Shown one piece after another: positions 48,969-58,224 of a stretch of 58,224 nt of DNA. The notes under the pieces are model-generated. The model had not been told where the DNA came from, did not search any database, and saw nothing but the letters and a program-made list of their open reading frames with translations. This DNA comes from Acrasis kona. Taxonomy: Eukaryota > Heterolobosea > Eutetramitea > Acrasida > Acrasidae. The translations under genes were made by a program, and so were the position numbers. The stretch spans positions 1-58,224 of the forward strand of contig JAOPGA020000529.1 in NCBI GenBank assembly GCA_026419775.2, given 5' to 3'. Each line of letters starts with the position of its first letter. Within the stretch, counting starts at the first letter, position 1.

Positions 48969-50063
48969 ATGAGAACCCTCATCTTCGTACTCTTGGCGGT
49001 GCTTGCAGCATTTGCCTTTGCACAACAAACCAAGCAGAGACAAGGTGTTGCTGCTCGTTCCTCCTCCAGGACCACCTTCGCAAGCCCCTTGAGGGTCGAA
49101 TCAGTTGCCGAAGAACAAGAGTCCAAGCCAAAAAAGAGACAACAAAGGAGAAGCCGTCACGTCAAGGCCGATAACGAAGAGCCCTCATCAAAGCCAACCC
49201 CCACCAAGCCATCCACAAAGAAGCCTACTTCAAAACCAACTCGTAAACCAACCTCTAAGCCAGAAAAGAGAAGGAGAAAGCACAGATTCTCCCGCAGACA
49301 AGTACTGAAGGTCAAGTTGGCAGTTCTAGTTGACATTTATGAAAAGACTCAAGCGAATGCAACTGACTCAAAGGAAGTCGCAGCCGTCAAGAAGACCGTT
49401 CGTCAATACCTTAGAAGAGCCATTGCCCGCGTGTCAAGAAAGTTGGTAAGAGAACAAAGAAAGAGACGTCAAGAGCGCAGAGCTCGTCGTCAACACAAAA
49501 GAAGATCATCATCAAGAAGATCAAGAAGAACTCAAGCAAGAAGACTTGCAAGACTTGCTCGCCTTGCAAAGAGAGTTTCAAAGCGCCTTGCAAAGAGAGT
49601 AGCAAGGTATATTGCTCGTCGTCAAAGATCAAGAAGAGGTGGTCGCCGCGGAAGAAGATCTTCAAGAAGAGGTGGCAGAAGAAACAGAAGATCAAGCCGT
49701 CGTGGAGGTCGTAGAGGAAGAAGACTTGTAAGACTCGCACGTAAAGTGAAGAGAGCATCTAAGCGCCTTGCAAGAAGAGTCTCAAGACATTTTGGAGGCC
49801 GCCGTGGCAGAAGATCCTCAAGAAGAGGTGGTCGCAGAGGTCGCAGATCCAGCCGCCGTGGCAGAAGATCATCCAGAAGAGGTGGACGTCGTGGTCGCCG
49901 CTCCAGCCGTCGTGGAGGTCGCCGTGGGAGAAGATCCTCAAGAAGAGGTGGCCGCAGATCATCCAGAAGAGGAGATCGCCGTGGACGTCGCTCCAGCCGT
50001 CGTGGTGGACGCCGTGGAAGAAGATCATCCAGAAGAGGTGGACGAAGAAACAGAAAATGCTAA
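48969..50063 (+). CDS. Secreted, extremely Arg/Ser-rich repetitive protein, 364 aa
   Basis: Intronless. Signal peptide MRTLIFVLLAVLAAFAFA, then a Lys/Ser/Pro/Thr linker with KPTSKPT repeats (about 70-110), a helical region with KLAVLVDIYEKTQAN, and then Arg-rich sequence to the end. Blocks RLARLAKRVSKRLAKRV are amphipathic, cationic helices; the last ~150 residues are repeats of GGRRGRRSSRR. Net charge is very high. This composition suits a polyanion-binding coat or matrix protein, an antimicrobial or a scaffold, all speculative. DNA repeats of the GGTGGWCGxMGTGG type make the region slippage-prone. AATAAA follows the stop by about 10 nt. Confidence 0.8.
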   Translation: MRTLIFVLLAVLAAFAFAQQTKQRQGVAARSSSRTTFASPLRVESVAEEQESKPKKRQQRRSRHVKADNEEPSSKPTPTKPSTKKPTSKPTRKPTSKPEKRRRKHRFSRRQVLKVKLAVLVDIYEKTQANATDSKEVAAVKKTVRQYLRRAIARVSRKLVREQRKRRQERRARRQHKRRSSSRRSRRTQARRLARLARLAKRVSKRLAKRVARYIARRQRSRRGGRRGRRSSRRGGRRNRRSSRRGGRRGRRLVRLARKVKRASKRLARRVSRHFGGRRGRRSSRRGGRRGRRSSRRGRRSSRRGGRRGRRSSRRGGRRGRRSSRRGGRRSSRRGDRRGRRSSRRGGRRGRRSSRRGGRRNRKC

Positions 50064-50239
50064 ATCGTCAATAAACTTCTAATACATGTAATCAATATAT
50101 ATCTGCTGTTCTTTATTAACCTTCCCCCAATCCTTTTTTATAATTGCCTTTGTTTCCTTTGTATATTTTTGCTTTTACTTGAAAACAAGCATAACATTTC
50201 TTTCGGTGTTTGAAAAACTTTCGCATTTTATCAAAATTC

Positions 50240-50321
50240 TGCCTCAAGCGTGGATCGAACACGCTACCTTACGATCTTCAGTCGTACGCTCTATTCTATA
50301 TCCCAGATGAGCTATTGAGGC
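50240..50321 (-). tRNA. tRNA-Phe (GAA) with 9-nt D-loop insertion
   Basis: Minus-strand gene: acceptor GCCTCAA/TTGAGGC, D stem GCTC/GAGC, anticodon arm TACGA-CTGAAGA-TCGTA with GAA, and T arm GCGTG TTCGATC CACGC; a T-run follows. The D loop is 17 nt (ATCTGGGATATAGAATA) where 8 is usual for Phe. The excess TATAGAATA lies after the conserved GG and just before the 3' D-stem strand, the same place as in the tRNA-Ser gene of this window. Everything else looks functional. Confidence 0.9.
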
Positions 50322-50708
50322 ACGATAAAAATGTATATATATGAATTGGATATTGGGTTAAACAACTCAATTTTGATGAAAAGTCAATATTTTTAGGGTT
50401 TTTTTACATTTACTATCGCACACATTGGGTGGGTAATTCTGACGAAATCACAATCAAGGTTTGGCATATAAGCTGATTCCTGCACTTTCCCGACGGAACA
50501 ATTGTTTCAAAATCAATTCGATTGTTAAGTACCCACGCACATCTTATAATTCACCGAAAACCTCCAACTTGTTTTATCCCGCAAGACGGTTTAATATTAC
50601 AAAGTCAGGTAATTCAAACATCATTCCCATATTAAGGATCGCCGGCTTTTTACAGAAATTATTAACAATCCAGCGGTTGGCAAGATCAAACCAAATATCA
50701 AAAAAATC
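50322..50708. other. Promoter region of secreted protein gene
   Basis: AT-rich spacer. An ATG-less open frame at 50461-50712 looks like a basic presequence but has no start or splice support. Confidence 0.4.
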
Positions 50709-51608
50709 ATGAACATGAAACTTGCTTTGGTTATATTGTCATTTGTATGTTTTGTGTTTGCCAGCGACCAAACAAGGTTCAAATCATACTCAGACGGTAG
50801 ATATGGAAGGGACGCCCAAGAACCAGAGGCAGTTACCTCAGCTCCAGCTGCGCCTGTATACTATAGTGGTTCATTCGGGGCTAGACAAAAGGAGGTCGCT
50901 GCTCAAGTTGCTGCAGCCAGAAGTCTAGGAAGAGATGTTGTGCTCGGTAGACATTTTGATGAACAATCAAACGTCGATAGATTATCACACGGAGACCATG
51001 TATCTGCTTATGACGACCAAGCCGCCCCAGTGACAGATGATAGTCCTAGAAGGAATGTTCACAAACCAGTTCCCATCGTTGACAAAAGACCAGTAGAGCA
51101 AGCTGAAATTAAAAAAGACGAGGACTTTATTAAGGAAAAAGAATTGAGCCAAAAGAAGTTTGAAGCTGACGAAAAGCAAGCTGCAGAGGGAAATGATAAG
51201 TACTTGAAAGAAGGGGGTTACATTAAAAATTCCAGGTCAAGAAGTACAGGAGGAGAAGGAACCGAAGTCTCATTGGAATTTTTGAGGTACTCAACAGCCG
51301 GTGGTAGTCAAAAAGGTGGAAACGAATTAAGAGACATGATTAAGCATTATTTGAATGGAGATGCTGACTCTTCCAACGGAGATAGCGGTTCATCAAATGA
51401 GGATAGTGGCTCATCAAGGTCTAGAGGCGCTGTACGCATTGTCGATGATTTTATTCACCAAAGAGAGGAGCCAGTTTTAGTTGAGGAGGATGCAGAGTCG
51501 AGGGCGCGAATGGAACATGAGATTTATTCCAGAACATATCCTATTAGAAACTCACAACAACAAAGAGCAGCCATGGCGGATCAGGAGAACAAACTTGAAA
51601 ACTTGTAA
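50709..51608 (+). CDS. Secreted acidic/polar protein, 299 aa
   Basis: Intronless. Signal peptide (MNMKLALVILSFVCFVFAS), then polar, probably disordered sequence: an Ala-rich helix (EVAAQVAAARSLGRDVVL), a Lys/Glu-rich helix (KKDEDFIKEKELSQKKFEADE), and Ser/Asp/Gly repeats (NGDSGSSNEDSGSS). No cysteine bridges or catalytic motifs. Together with its Arg-rich neighbour at 48969, separated only by the tRNA-Phe gene, it makes a pair of oppositely built secreted polyelectrolyte-like proteins; a joint role in a coat or extracellular matrix is a guess. Confidence 0.75.
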   Translation: MNMKLALVILSFVCFVFASDQTRFKSYSDGRYGRDAQEPEAVTSAPAAPVYYSGSFGARQKEVAAQVAAARSLGRDVVLGRHFDEQSNVDRLSHGDHVSAYDDQAAPVTDDSPRRNVHKPVPIVDKRPVEQAEIKKDEDFIKEKELSQKKFEADEKQAAEGNDKYLKEGGYIKNSRSRSTGGEGTEVSLEFLRYSTAGGSQKGGNELRDMIKHYLNGDADSSNGDSGSSNEDSGSSRSRGAVRIVDDFIHQREEPVLVEEDAESRARMEHEIYSRTYPIRNSQQQRAAMADQENKLENL

Positions 51609-51832
51609 AAAAACTAAATTTATTTAACTAATCACCTCAACATCTTTCTGACATTCAATTTCAAAAGGATGTATTATCGGTAGTAATCAAGCATCACTTC
51701 CACAATTATGTAATTTTTAGAGGTTGACACCATGTAGCTTAGGTGAATATAAAATCCTTTGGTTCAAATTACTTCTCACAGACCCGCGAGTAGGGCTCGG
51801 CATAAATAGGAATGATTTCTCTTCGAAATCTC

Positions 51833-54800
51833 TTAATACTTGTTGCCACAAGAGCACGATCCATCTTTGAAATGATGAAATCGATTAGCATCCCTCACTT
51901 GGATCATGCGACCCGAATACTCACGAGAGATCAGTTCCATCGCATGATGACAATCCTCACAAATACGAAGGTTGTTGGTGATAACGATATGATCCTCTGG
52001 TTTCGTATTCATCAGAGCATAACCCAATGCAATCTTCTCGCTATGCTCCCATAGATGCTGTATCTTGTCATGATCAGATTCGAAATATCTAGTTACACAG
52101 GTAAGATCAGGCTTGTACCCCAATTTATCTGTGATCCTTTCTCTAAGGTGTCTTAAAAACGAATAGACTTGTTCATGATGTTCGAATGATGTGTCAGACA
52201 CGCTAAATCGATGAGCGATTCCATCAACCTCTACGTATGACACGCCAGGAGTTCTCTTAATGTTTAACTCTTTCATGTCGCTCATTAATGCTGATCTCTT
52301 GTCCCACTCGCCATGTTTAGCATAGATATGTAACATTGCAACATGGGTAGCAGAACTTGATGATGTAAATTTCTTCATGAGCGAAAAAACACGTTCGGCA
52401 ACATTCAAATTGCGATGGATTCTACATGCACCCATCACGGTGCTCAAACAAACTTGATCATGATTTAAACCATGTTGATGCATATATGCCTCGGCGTCCT
52501 CTACTCTGCCGCACCTTCCTAACACATCAATCATACATGTTTTCATGTGATAATCTAATTCTAATTGATATTCAGTTTGGATCTTGTTATAAATTTCAAA
52601 TGCAGTTTCTACATTAAGATTATGACTCAAAGCATTAAGCAAGCTGCAGACAGAATAAGAATTGGGACGTACGCCCATGGTCGTCATTTTATTAAAGTAA
52701 TACAATGCTCGATCTCCATCGCCGTGAATACTCGAACATTGTATCATTGTGGACCAAGATATTATATCGGTCTTATCTGCAAAGGTATCAAATGTATGAA
52801 TGGCCGCATCCAAATCGCCACTTTTAGCCTCTAGAAGCATGATGGAATTAATCAGCGGCGATGTCATAGGAACGTTGTATTTTTCGATCAATTTTAAAAT
52901 GTTCCTTCCAGTCTGCAACTGAGCACCCAGGGAACAAGCGCTTAGCACCGTACAAAAGCACTTTTCGTCTGGGATAGTATTCGCTCGTATCATGTCGTAG
53001 AAAGTACTGATGCTCTTCTCGTATCTAGTTGTATCCTTGTACATTTTAATGAGAGCGTTATAACAGGGTGCATCCAGCTGTATTTTGTTTTCGAGTATGA
53101 TTTCTACGCATAGATCACCGATTAGAGTATCTGCAGGAGATTCACAAGCTAATAAGACGTTTGTGCAACTGATTACATCGGGAACAATGCCCATCTTTTT
53201 CATATCCATCACACAGTCCATGGCTTGTTGAGCTCGACCGGTATTAGCATACATTAAAATCAAATTGTTAAAAGACACGTGATTGAGAGGAATTTTATTT
53301 TTCTTGATGGCCTCATGAATGGTTTGACCATGATCAGATGCGTGAGCATCAGCGCATGCTTTTAGGGCCACACTACATGTAGTTTCATCAGGTATTATTT
53401 TTTTACGAATCATTTCCATAAACACATCTACTACTCGATTCACGCGTCCTGTGCTCGAATACATTTTGATCAAGTTATTATAACACACGTGATTCAAAGG
53501 TACTCCTCGTGATTTGATCATTCCGTACACCAAATCTCCTGAATTTGCATCTGCGTCAAGTGCACAAGCATTTAAAATGGTACTAAAAGCGAAAACATCG
53601 AGTGGGGCATTGTTCGTCATCATCTTTTCGAATGCTTGCACTGCCAAGTGGGTTCGACCGGTGATTCCATACATTTTCATCAATGCAGTTTGATTCTTGG
53701 CATTGAATGGAAATTTGGATACATGATGAGCGATCAAATCTCCAAATTCAAAATCTTGTGGACCACAAGCACTCAGTGCTAATGAACATGTGATGGCAGT
53801 TGGTTCGATTTGATTTTGAATCATTTGTCGAAACACATTTATTGCATCTCTAGAGCGTTTGGTGCTCACGTACATCTTAATGAGTCCATTATATACTCTT
53901 GCATCTGGTCTCAAAGGAATCGCATCCATTATTTTACAAACTCGATCGCCAAGATTTGCATCTTTGGCGTCGGCACAAATGTGGAGGGCGAGCATCAAAG
54001 TAATGTGATCGGGTTGAACTCTGTTTTTTATCATTGTGGAAATGACGTCGACGGCTTGTTTGTAAAGTCCCAGCGATCCGTATAATTTGATTAGGTTGTT
54101 GTATCCAAAAATGTTCAATTTGATGTTGTTGTCATTCAAAAGACGTATCACGTTTTGGGAGAGCTCGGTATTTTTTTCTTGGACGCACATGTTCAAAACA
54201 TTACTGCATGTATATTGATCTGGAATTAATTTCTTGTCAAATATTTCCTTGAATGTGTCGATGGCTTCTCTGGTTCTTCCGGTGACTTGGTACATGTTGA
54301 GTAATAAATTATATGCTGGTGGGTCCAGTCGAATGTTGCATTCTCGTATCTTTTTGGTAACCTCTTGGCTTAAAACTACATCCTTTGTATCGCATGCGGT
54401 CTTCATGATGGTCATGTAAGTCCTGACGTTAGGCTTTAGTGGGAAATGTTGTAGTAGTTTTGTCGTGAGATTTGATTTTTTAACATGTTGAAAGTATTTT
54501 ATCAAACGGAGTAGAGTTGGTAGTTTGAGAGAATGTTTGTTTTCCATTACTCGGTCGAAGCATTCCATGACAGATGAGAGTTTTGCGGGTCCTCCATTGA
54601 TCAAGTTCACCAATGTGGAATCCTGATCAACGGCATTAGGATCCTCGTTAGAGTTTGAATTCACGGTAACTATTTCCTTGCTTTGTTTAAAAGTTTTTGT
54701 TTGTTGCTTCTTCTTGAACCGCTCCATAATTCCAACGACAACATCGTCTCTGAATTTCTCTGGAATGTAGTTGTAGAATAGGTTGACCTCATCCAAGTCA

Positions 54801-54958
54801 CTATGTTGAGATAGTAGGAAGGCTGCGTCAAACTTGTTTGTGGGTTTTTTTTTGAAGTCATCTTTCGCTTGATCAAGACTCATGGTTCCCTGTGAGATCA
54901 ATTGCCTGTAGCTTATCATTCTGCTGTTCCGTGCCCTCACGATAAAGGATCTTATCAT
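51833..54958 (-). CDS. PPR protein with DYW-type C-terminus, organellar RNA editing factor candidate
   Basis: Intronless, 1041 residues. The first ~30 residues are basic and Ser/Arg-rich (MIRSFIVRARNSRMISYRQ), a mitochondrial-type presequence. A long array of PLS-type PPR motifs follows (e.g. YNLLLNMYQVTGRTREAIDTF, repeated some 20 times). The C-terminus has E-like sequence and a DYW deaminase-like domain: the HxE signature in HSEKIALGYAL, the CxxCH in RICEDCHHAMELIS, and FHHFKDGSCSCGNKY at the end, with NKY in place of DYW. Plant DYW proteins perform site-specific C-to-U editing in mitochondria and plastids; heterolobosean relatives are implicated in the few mitochondrial edits. Confidence 0.95.
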   Translation of the reverse strand: MIRSFIVRARNSRMISYRQLISQGTMSLDQAKDDFKKKPTNKFDAAFLLSQHSDLDEVNLFYNYIPEKFRDDVVVGIMERFKKKQQTKTFKQSKEIVTVNSNSNEDPNAVDQDSTLVNLINGGPAKLSSVMECFDRVMENKHSLKLPTLLRLIKYFQHVKKSNLTTKLLQHFPLKPNVRTYMTIMKTACDTKDVVLSQEVTKKIRECNIRLDPPAYNLLLNMYQVTGRTREAIDTFKEIFDKKLIPDQYTCSNVLNMCVQEKNTELSQNVIRLLNDNNIKLNIFGYNNLIKLYGSLGLYKQAVDVISTMIKNRVQPDHITLMLALHICADAKDANLGDRVCKIMDAIPLRPDARVYNGLIKMYVSTKRSRDAINVFRQMIQNQIEPTAITCSLALSACGPQDFEFGDLIAHHVSKFPFNAKNQTALMKMYGITGRTHLAVQAFEKMMTNNAPLDVFAFSTILNACALDADANSGDLVYGMIKSRGVPLNHVCYNNLIKMYSSTGRVNRVVDVFMEMIRKKIIPDETTCSVALKACADAHASDHGQTIHEAIKKNKIPLNHVSFNNLILMYANTGRAQQAMDCVMDMKKMGIVPDVISCTNVLLACESPADTLIGDLCVEIILENKIQLDAPCYNALIKMYKDTTRYEKSISTFYDMIRANTIPDEKCFCTVLSACSLGAQLQTGRNILKLIEKYNVPMTSPLINSIMLLEAKSGDLDAAIHTFDTFADKTDIISWSTMIQCSSIHGDGDRALYYFNKMTTMGVRPNSYSVCSLLNALSHNLNVETAFEIYNKIQTEYQLELDYHMKTCMIDVLGRCGRVEDAEAYMHQHGLNHDQVCLSTVMGACRIHRNLNVAERVFSLMKKFTSSSSATHVAMLHIYAKHGEWDKRSALMSDMKELNIKRTPGVSYVEVDGIAHRFSVSDTSFEHHEQVYSFLRHLRERITDKLGYKPDLTCVTRYFESDHDKIQHLWEHSEKIALGYALMNTKPEDHIVITNNLRICEDCHHAMELISREYSGRMIQVRDANRFHHFKDGSCSCGNKY

Positions 54959-55443
54959 GGTTAACTTTCACTCAAAATTTGAATCTTGTTACAACGGGAA
55001 ATGGAGTCAACCATACATTGTTGTGTAGGTTAGTGAAAGGTTACATTGATTGAGATCATGTCAAATGCGTGATGCTGATGATTGAGATCATGTCAAAGGT
55101 CATGGTTGTCTCATAATGTTTACATCAATGGTCTAAAAGTGTCTTTGGTTCAATCAACTCACAATCTCTTGCGGTCTTATTTGTGTTCCTCTTGGGGCGA
55201 TTTAACAATTTTTACATGAGGTGATGCGGCAAAATGTAATCCAAAATAAAAGTGATTGCTGTGTTTTAATGTTTGTGTGATGATCGTAATTGTTCATTTC
55301 CATGTTGTTATCATTGTTGTGACAAATGTAGAAATGATATGTGGTTCCATTTTTGTTATCAATCTCGCCAGATTCTACGCTTTATAAGCGAAAAAAATTC
55401 ATTATTACTTACGTTAAGGAAGGAGACGTGTAATGTATAAAGA
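54959..55443. other. Intergenic, repeated ATTGAGATCATGTCAAA
   Basis: AT-rich spacer. The phrase TTGAGATCATGTCAAA occurs twice close together (near 55049 and 55082), a small direct repeat. No gene or RNA otherwise. Confidence 0.6.
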
Positions 55444-55912
55444 TTAATTGTGATGAAAACGGGTTGATGGAAAAGTGGAATGAATGACGTCAACCGCTCC
55501 CCCGTGTTTGGACCTAATGTAAGCATGGAGTTCAGCACCGAAAGTATTACTATCAAATGTCGGCTTCTTGGTTGATTCAATGTGTGGAAGTGATTCTTTC
55601 GTCGTTGTAACTGATGATAGTCCACTGCCAAAAGTCCTCCTGAAACGGTGCAAAAATGTCTATACTATCGTTAAAGTGATGATAAAGTACTTCCAGGTTC
55701 ATTTTAGGAGATGTAGATGTAATGTTTAATTGCGGAAAGGCTGCATGTGTTGGTTTCTTCACTTCGAAAAGTCGGAGCATGGGTTGATGAAAGGAATCAT
55801 TCTCGGATTGTCTCAGGATGTCAATGTACGACCATGTTGGATTTGATTGTAGAGTTTGATGGTGTGTTGATCTTTTTGCTGGTGACCACACGTGACCACT
55901 GCAATGCATCAT
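55444..55912 (-). CDS. Unknown small protein, gene model unclear
   Basis: Two overlapping minus-strand open stretches have coding-like composition (PTWSYIDILRQSEND... and HAYIRSKHGGAVDV...). They do not lie in one frame and I could not place a convincing intron. It is adjacent to an LTR-retroelement fragment, so it may be a decayed gene or element-derived. No family recognised. Confidence 0.35.
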
Positions 55913-56100
55913 TGTTCGTTACTTTATGCGGTCGGCGCTGATGTTGAAATATGTCCATTTAAACGTTCAAAGTATCTTACAACAAAATAAGAGGTGGCAT
56001 GGCGATAATGGAAACGAAATGGGATAAAAACTAATGTTCTTGTGAGATCGTAATTGTTCATACCAAGTTTGCGTAGGAGAATCAATTCTACATGATCCAC

Positions 56101-56316
56101 TTAATAATGCCGCTCATCATTGATGGTTTGGTACAATGCGGCACCGATGGCGTTATCTGATGCATCTGTTGCGAGTTCTAATTTCACATCCTTGACCGGA
56201 AAATGTAGGAAGGGACCTTTCACTACCAAATGGTAAACAAATTTTCGGAAGAAATTTACTGTGCCCAAAGATCTCTGAATCTTCTTACGGATATCTGGTC
56301 TTGGCCATTCTAGCAT
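56101..56316 (-). mobile_element. Ty3/gypsy-type pol fragment (RT/RNase H junction)
   Basis: A short minus-strand piece contains the diagnostic LGTVNFFRKFV and ELATDASDNAIGAALYQ segments that mark the end of reverse transcriptase and the start of RNase H in Ty3/gypsy elements. Only about 70 codons remain and no terminal repeats are seen, so it is a fragmentary fossil. It may be kin to the fossils at 39-40 kb. Confidence 0.85.
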
Positions 56317-57017
56317 GTTTTTTCGTTGATGTGTATAAAGTCGTGGACGGATCTATTCTTGCTTACGGAAAAAATATTAAAAACCCGTGAATTGAACACC
56401 GATTTACACGTCTAACCATCACTACATTCCCTACATTTACAGATCTACATTGAAGAGCATCGGTACCACTCCACATTATTCTTATGCTTAATATAATTGC
56501 AGCACTAAGGGATAACCGTCGTGAACACAAGGATATCTACTGATGTGATGATTATTCGATCTTGTCGTATTAGCTGAAAAACATCGCTAAATTTCCATCA
56601 AAATCATCGTAGATCCTGAATCATTCCATAACAAATCAAAACTACCTTAAACTTCAGATACTGCCATAGAAATGTCATTACATTATAATTAGTAACCCAT
56701 CTATCTATGTGTAGTCCAATTTACGGTCGTTCATTGAAAATTCCTTTTTGGGACAAGGACAATTGTATCGGTAGCCAATCACCTTTCATTCAGATCTACT
56801 TCATCATTAATTTATGAATGAACATCATTAATTATTTCTAGCCGATGTTAATTCATAAACTCCTAATATCTCTTCACGCTATTATTATACTGATGGGCTT
56901 ATTTTGATTAAGTGAACCCTTTTTAGAACACTGTAGAGAGTAAAATTCATTTGGGCAAAGATTAAATTTTAAAAATATCATATCAAATTGGGTTAGAAAG
57001 GGCATAAACAACCAACC
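56317..57017. other. Intergenic, AT-rich
   Basis: Spacer between the retroelement fragment and the coiled-coil gene; no frame, RNA gene or repeat recognised. Confidence 0.5.
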
Positions 57018-57668
57018 ATGGGACCAACCATGGACGACCCTGCGAGAACTGCGACAGGGCTTCTTAATCTTTTAATTAGTGAGAATATCATCGAGAACAA
57101 TGACCAAGCCGAAATGTTCTATCAAACTGCCTCAAAATATACTGGTGTAGATGTAACTAAGATACCTGCTGATTCTCTACAGAGGAATCACCCTGAGAGT
57201 ATGCACGTGCTCTTAAGAAATATCGATACTATGTTAGCACACATTAAGAAAGTAGACAGTACCAACATTAAGTTAAAATCGGAAAATCGTAGCATACGCC
57301 AAACAATTGTGAACAAGTTACAACAAGAGCAAACACACGAGGACTATAATATTACACCAAGAAATAGTTGGACTCCGACCACAACAATACATGCCTCTCC
57401 CGTTAAGATGGATAACATACAGAGGAGTAGGTCAAAGTCGGAGTTAATAAGCCGACCGTCATTAGATAAAATAATAAGGTTAAGAAGTTTGTCTCAACCG
57501 ACTACCGGAGCCAGACCTCGGTTACAGTCTGTATCAATAATAGATGATCCTAGGTTTACATCAAAAAGACATCTACACAAACAAAGCGATTCCGTGAAAA
57601 TGCAAATGGAGCAGCTACAAGAATTAAAAGAACAACACGAAAGGATGCAATCTAACATCAAAATGTAA
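57018..57668 (+). CDS. Coiled-coil protein with Ser/Arg-rich middle, 216 aa
   Basis: Intronless. The N-terminal ~60 residues form a compact helical part (ARTATGLLNLLISENII, AEMFYQTASKYTGVDV), followed by a coil (LLRNIDTMLAHIKKVDST), a basic Ser/Arg/Thr-rich region with likely phosphosites (QRSRSKSELISRPS) and a C-terminal coil (MQMEQLQELKEQHERM). No TM, signal peptide or enzyme motif. Start at MGPTM or MDDPA. AATAAA is about 15 nt past the stop. Function unknown. Confidence 0.65.
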   Translation: MGPTMDDPARTATGLLNLLISENIIENNDQAEMFYQTASKYTGVDVTKIPADSLQRNHPESMHVLLRNIDTMLAHIKKVDSTNIKLKSENRSIRQTIVNKLQQEQTHEDYNITPRNSWTPTTTIHASPVKMDNIQRSRSKSELISRPSLDKIIRLRSLSQPTTGARPRLQSVSIIDDPRFTSKRHLHKQSDSVKMQMEQLQELKEQHERMQSNIKM

Positions 57669-58023
57669 AATATCAATAAACACAATAATTTTTCGTTACT
57701 TCCAAGGAAGTTGTTTTTCCTCACGTGTATAGAAAACCTCAATTTAGACATCAACCACACTGTTTGGCTAATTACAATAATAGATAAGATTCCCGAGCTT
57801 AAAAAATCTAAATGAGATATTCTGATGACCTAATTTCATGGTATGGATTAATGTGGAACAATTTGTACGCTGTGTTTGTATATTTGTTGTTGAATGCAAT
57901 CTCTTACATCGAAATCAATTGATAACGGTTTCGATAATATTATTAATTGATTGCGCCCCCACAAACAATAAAACTGATCTAAATTCTTCTAATCATTAAT
58001 ACAACTTGTTGTTATTTGTTGTA
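57669..58023. other. Intergenic, AT-rich
   Basis: Spacer before the last gene; nothing recognised. Confidence 0.5.
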
Positions 58024-58224
58024 ATGGAGAAGTCTCACCTACCTATACTTTTCTCATTAACGATCGGATTCGCACTAGGATACATCTTCAAGCGCCCCCC
58101 CCAAATTGATATACCTCAAAAATCTGAGAAATCTTTGGTGGAGGACTTTGATTCGCAAGAGGATGAATTAAGCTATGACCAAGATAATTACATTACTCCA
58201 GAAGGTATCGTTGTGCCAAAGAAG
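58024..58224 (+). CDS. Partial membrane-anchored protein, N-terminal 67 aa
   Basis: ATG at 58024 opens a frame that runs off the right edge. A TM helix (LPILFSLTIGFALGYIF) near the N-terminus is followed by KRPPQ and an acidic segment (VEDFDSQEDELSYDQ). The arrangement resembles N-terminally anchored mitochondrial or ER outer-membrane proteins (PTRH2 has a similar start), but the diagnostic part lies outside the window. Confidence 0.55.
   Translation, partial: MEKSHLPILFSLTIGFALGYIFKRPPQIDIPQKSEKSLVEDFDSQEDELSYDQDNYITPEGIVVPKK

Noticed and set aside
50461-50712. 83-codon basic frame upstream of the secreted protein gene
   Set aside because: No ATG start, no acceptor with a matching upstream exon, and it overlaps the next gene's start.
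58024-58224. Assignment to peptidyl-tRNA hydrolase 2
   Set aside because: Only the N-terminal anchor is in the window; the catalytic domain that would decide is absent.

Overview
This is nuclear DNA of a protist: AT-rich, densely packed genes on both strands, short GT-AG introns (mostly about 35-55 nt, often beginning GTACGT or GTAAGT), standard stop codons, TATAAAT-type core promoters and AATAAA signals that often overlap the stop codon. A 1041-residue PPR protein with a DYW-type C-terminus, together with the compact gene style and the mix of signalling and secreted proteins, suggests a heterolobosean amoeba (Naegleria/Acrasis-like). That placement is an inference. No organellar or bacterial segment is seen.

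Layout. 0-2.2 kb: a gene running off the left edge, possibly a Tnp2-like DNA transposase, with a GC-rich block upstream. 2.2-10.1 kb: housekeeping genes (mitochondrial ES1/ElbB-like, ribosomal eS19, a coiled-coil protein, BMS1). 10.8-19.1 kb: a CHASE-type receptor with a degenerate cyclase domain, a GAF protein, a beta-trefoil protein with a PQY tail, an F-box/LRR protein and a prolyl-4-hydroxylase-like enzyme. 19.3-23.1 kb: tRNA-Ser, a WD40 relic, a RING protein, a small secreted protein and a SPRING homologue. 23.7-35.7 kb: threonyl-tRNA synthetase (two frame breaks), an SLC17-like transporter, a sedolisin, a hidden three-exon gene, an FCP1-like phosphatase, a four-TM protein and an unknown protein with an exact 111-bp internal duplication.

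36-46 kb is different: many small fast-evolving genes, several with interrupted frames, at least two (perhaps three) related copies of a CPFC-finger/coiled-coil family, an F-box/serine-protease-like gene, a tRNA-Gly-like sequence and fossils of LTR retroelements. 46-58 kb returns to normal genes: COQ3, an extremely arginine-rich secreted protein, tRNA-Phe, another secreted protein, the PPR-DYW protein, one more LTR-element fragment, a coiled-coil protein and the start of a membrane-anchored protein.

The most unusual signals are 9- and 15-nt insertions in the D-loops of the two intact tRNA genes (with a 10-nt excess in the third, damaged one), the PPR-DYW editing-factor candidate, a cyclase-like receptor lacking both metal aspartates, and the 36-46 kb cluster of small, partly broken paralogues. 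All assignments come from reading the sequence; no database search was run.
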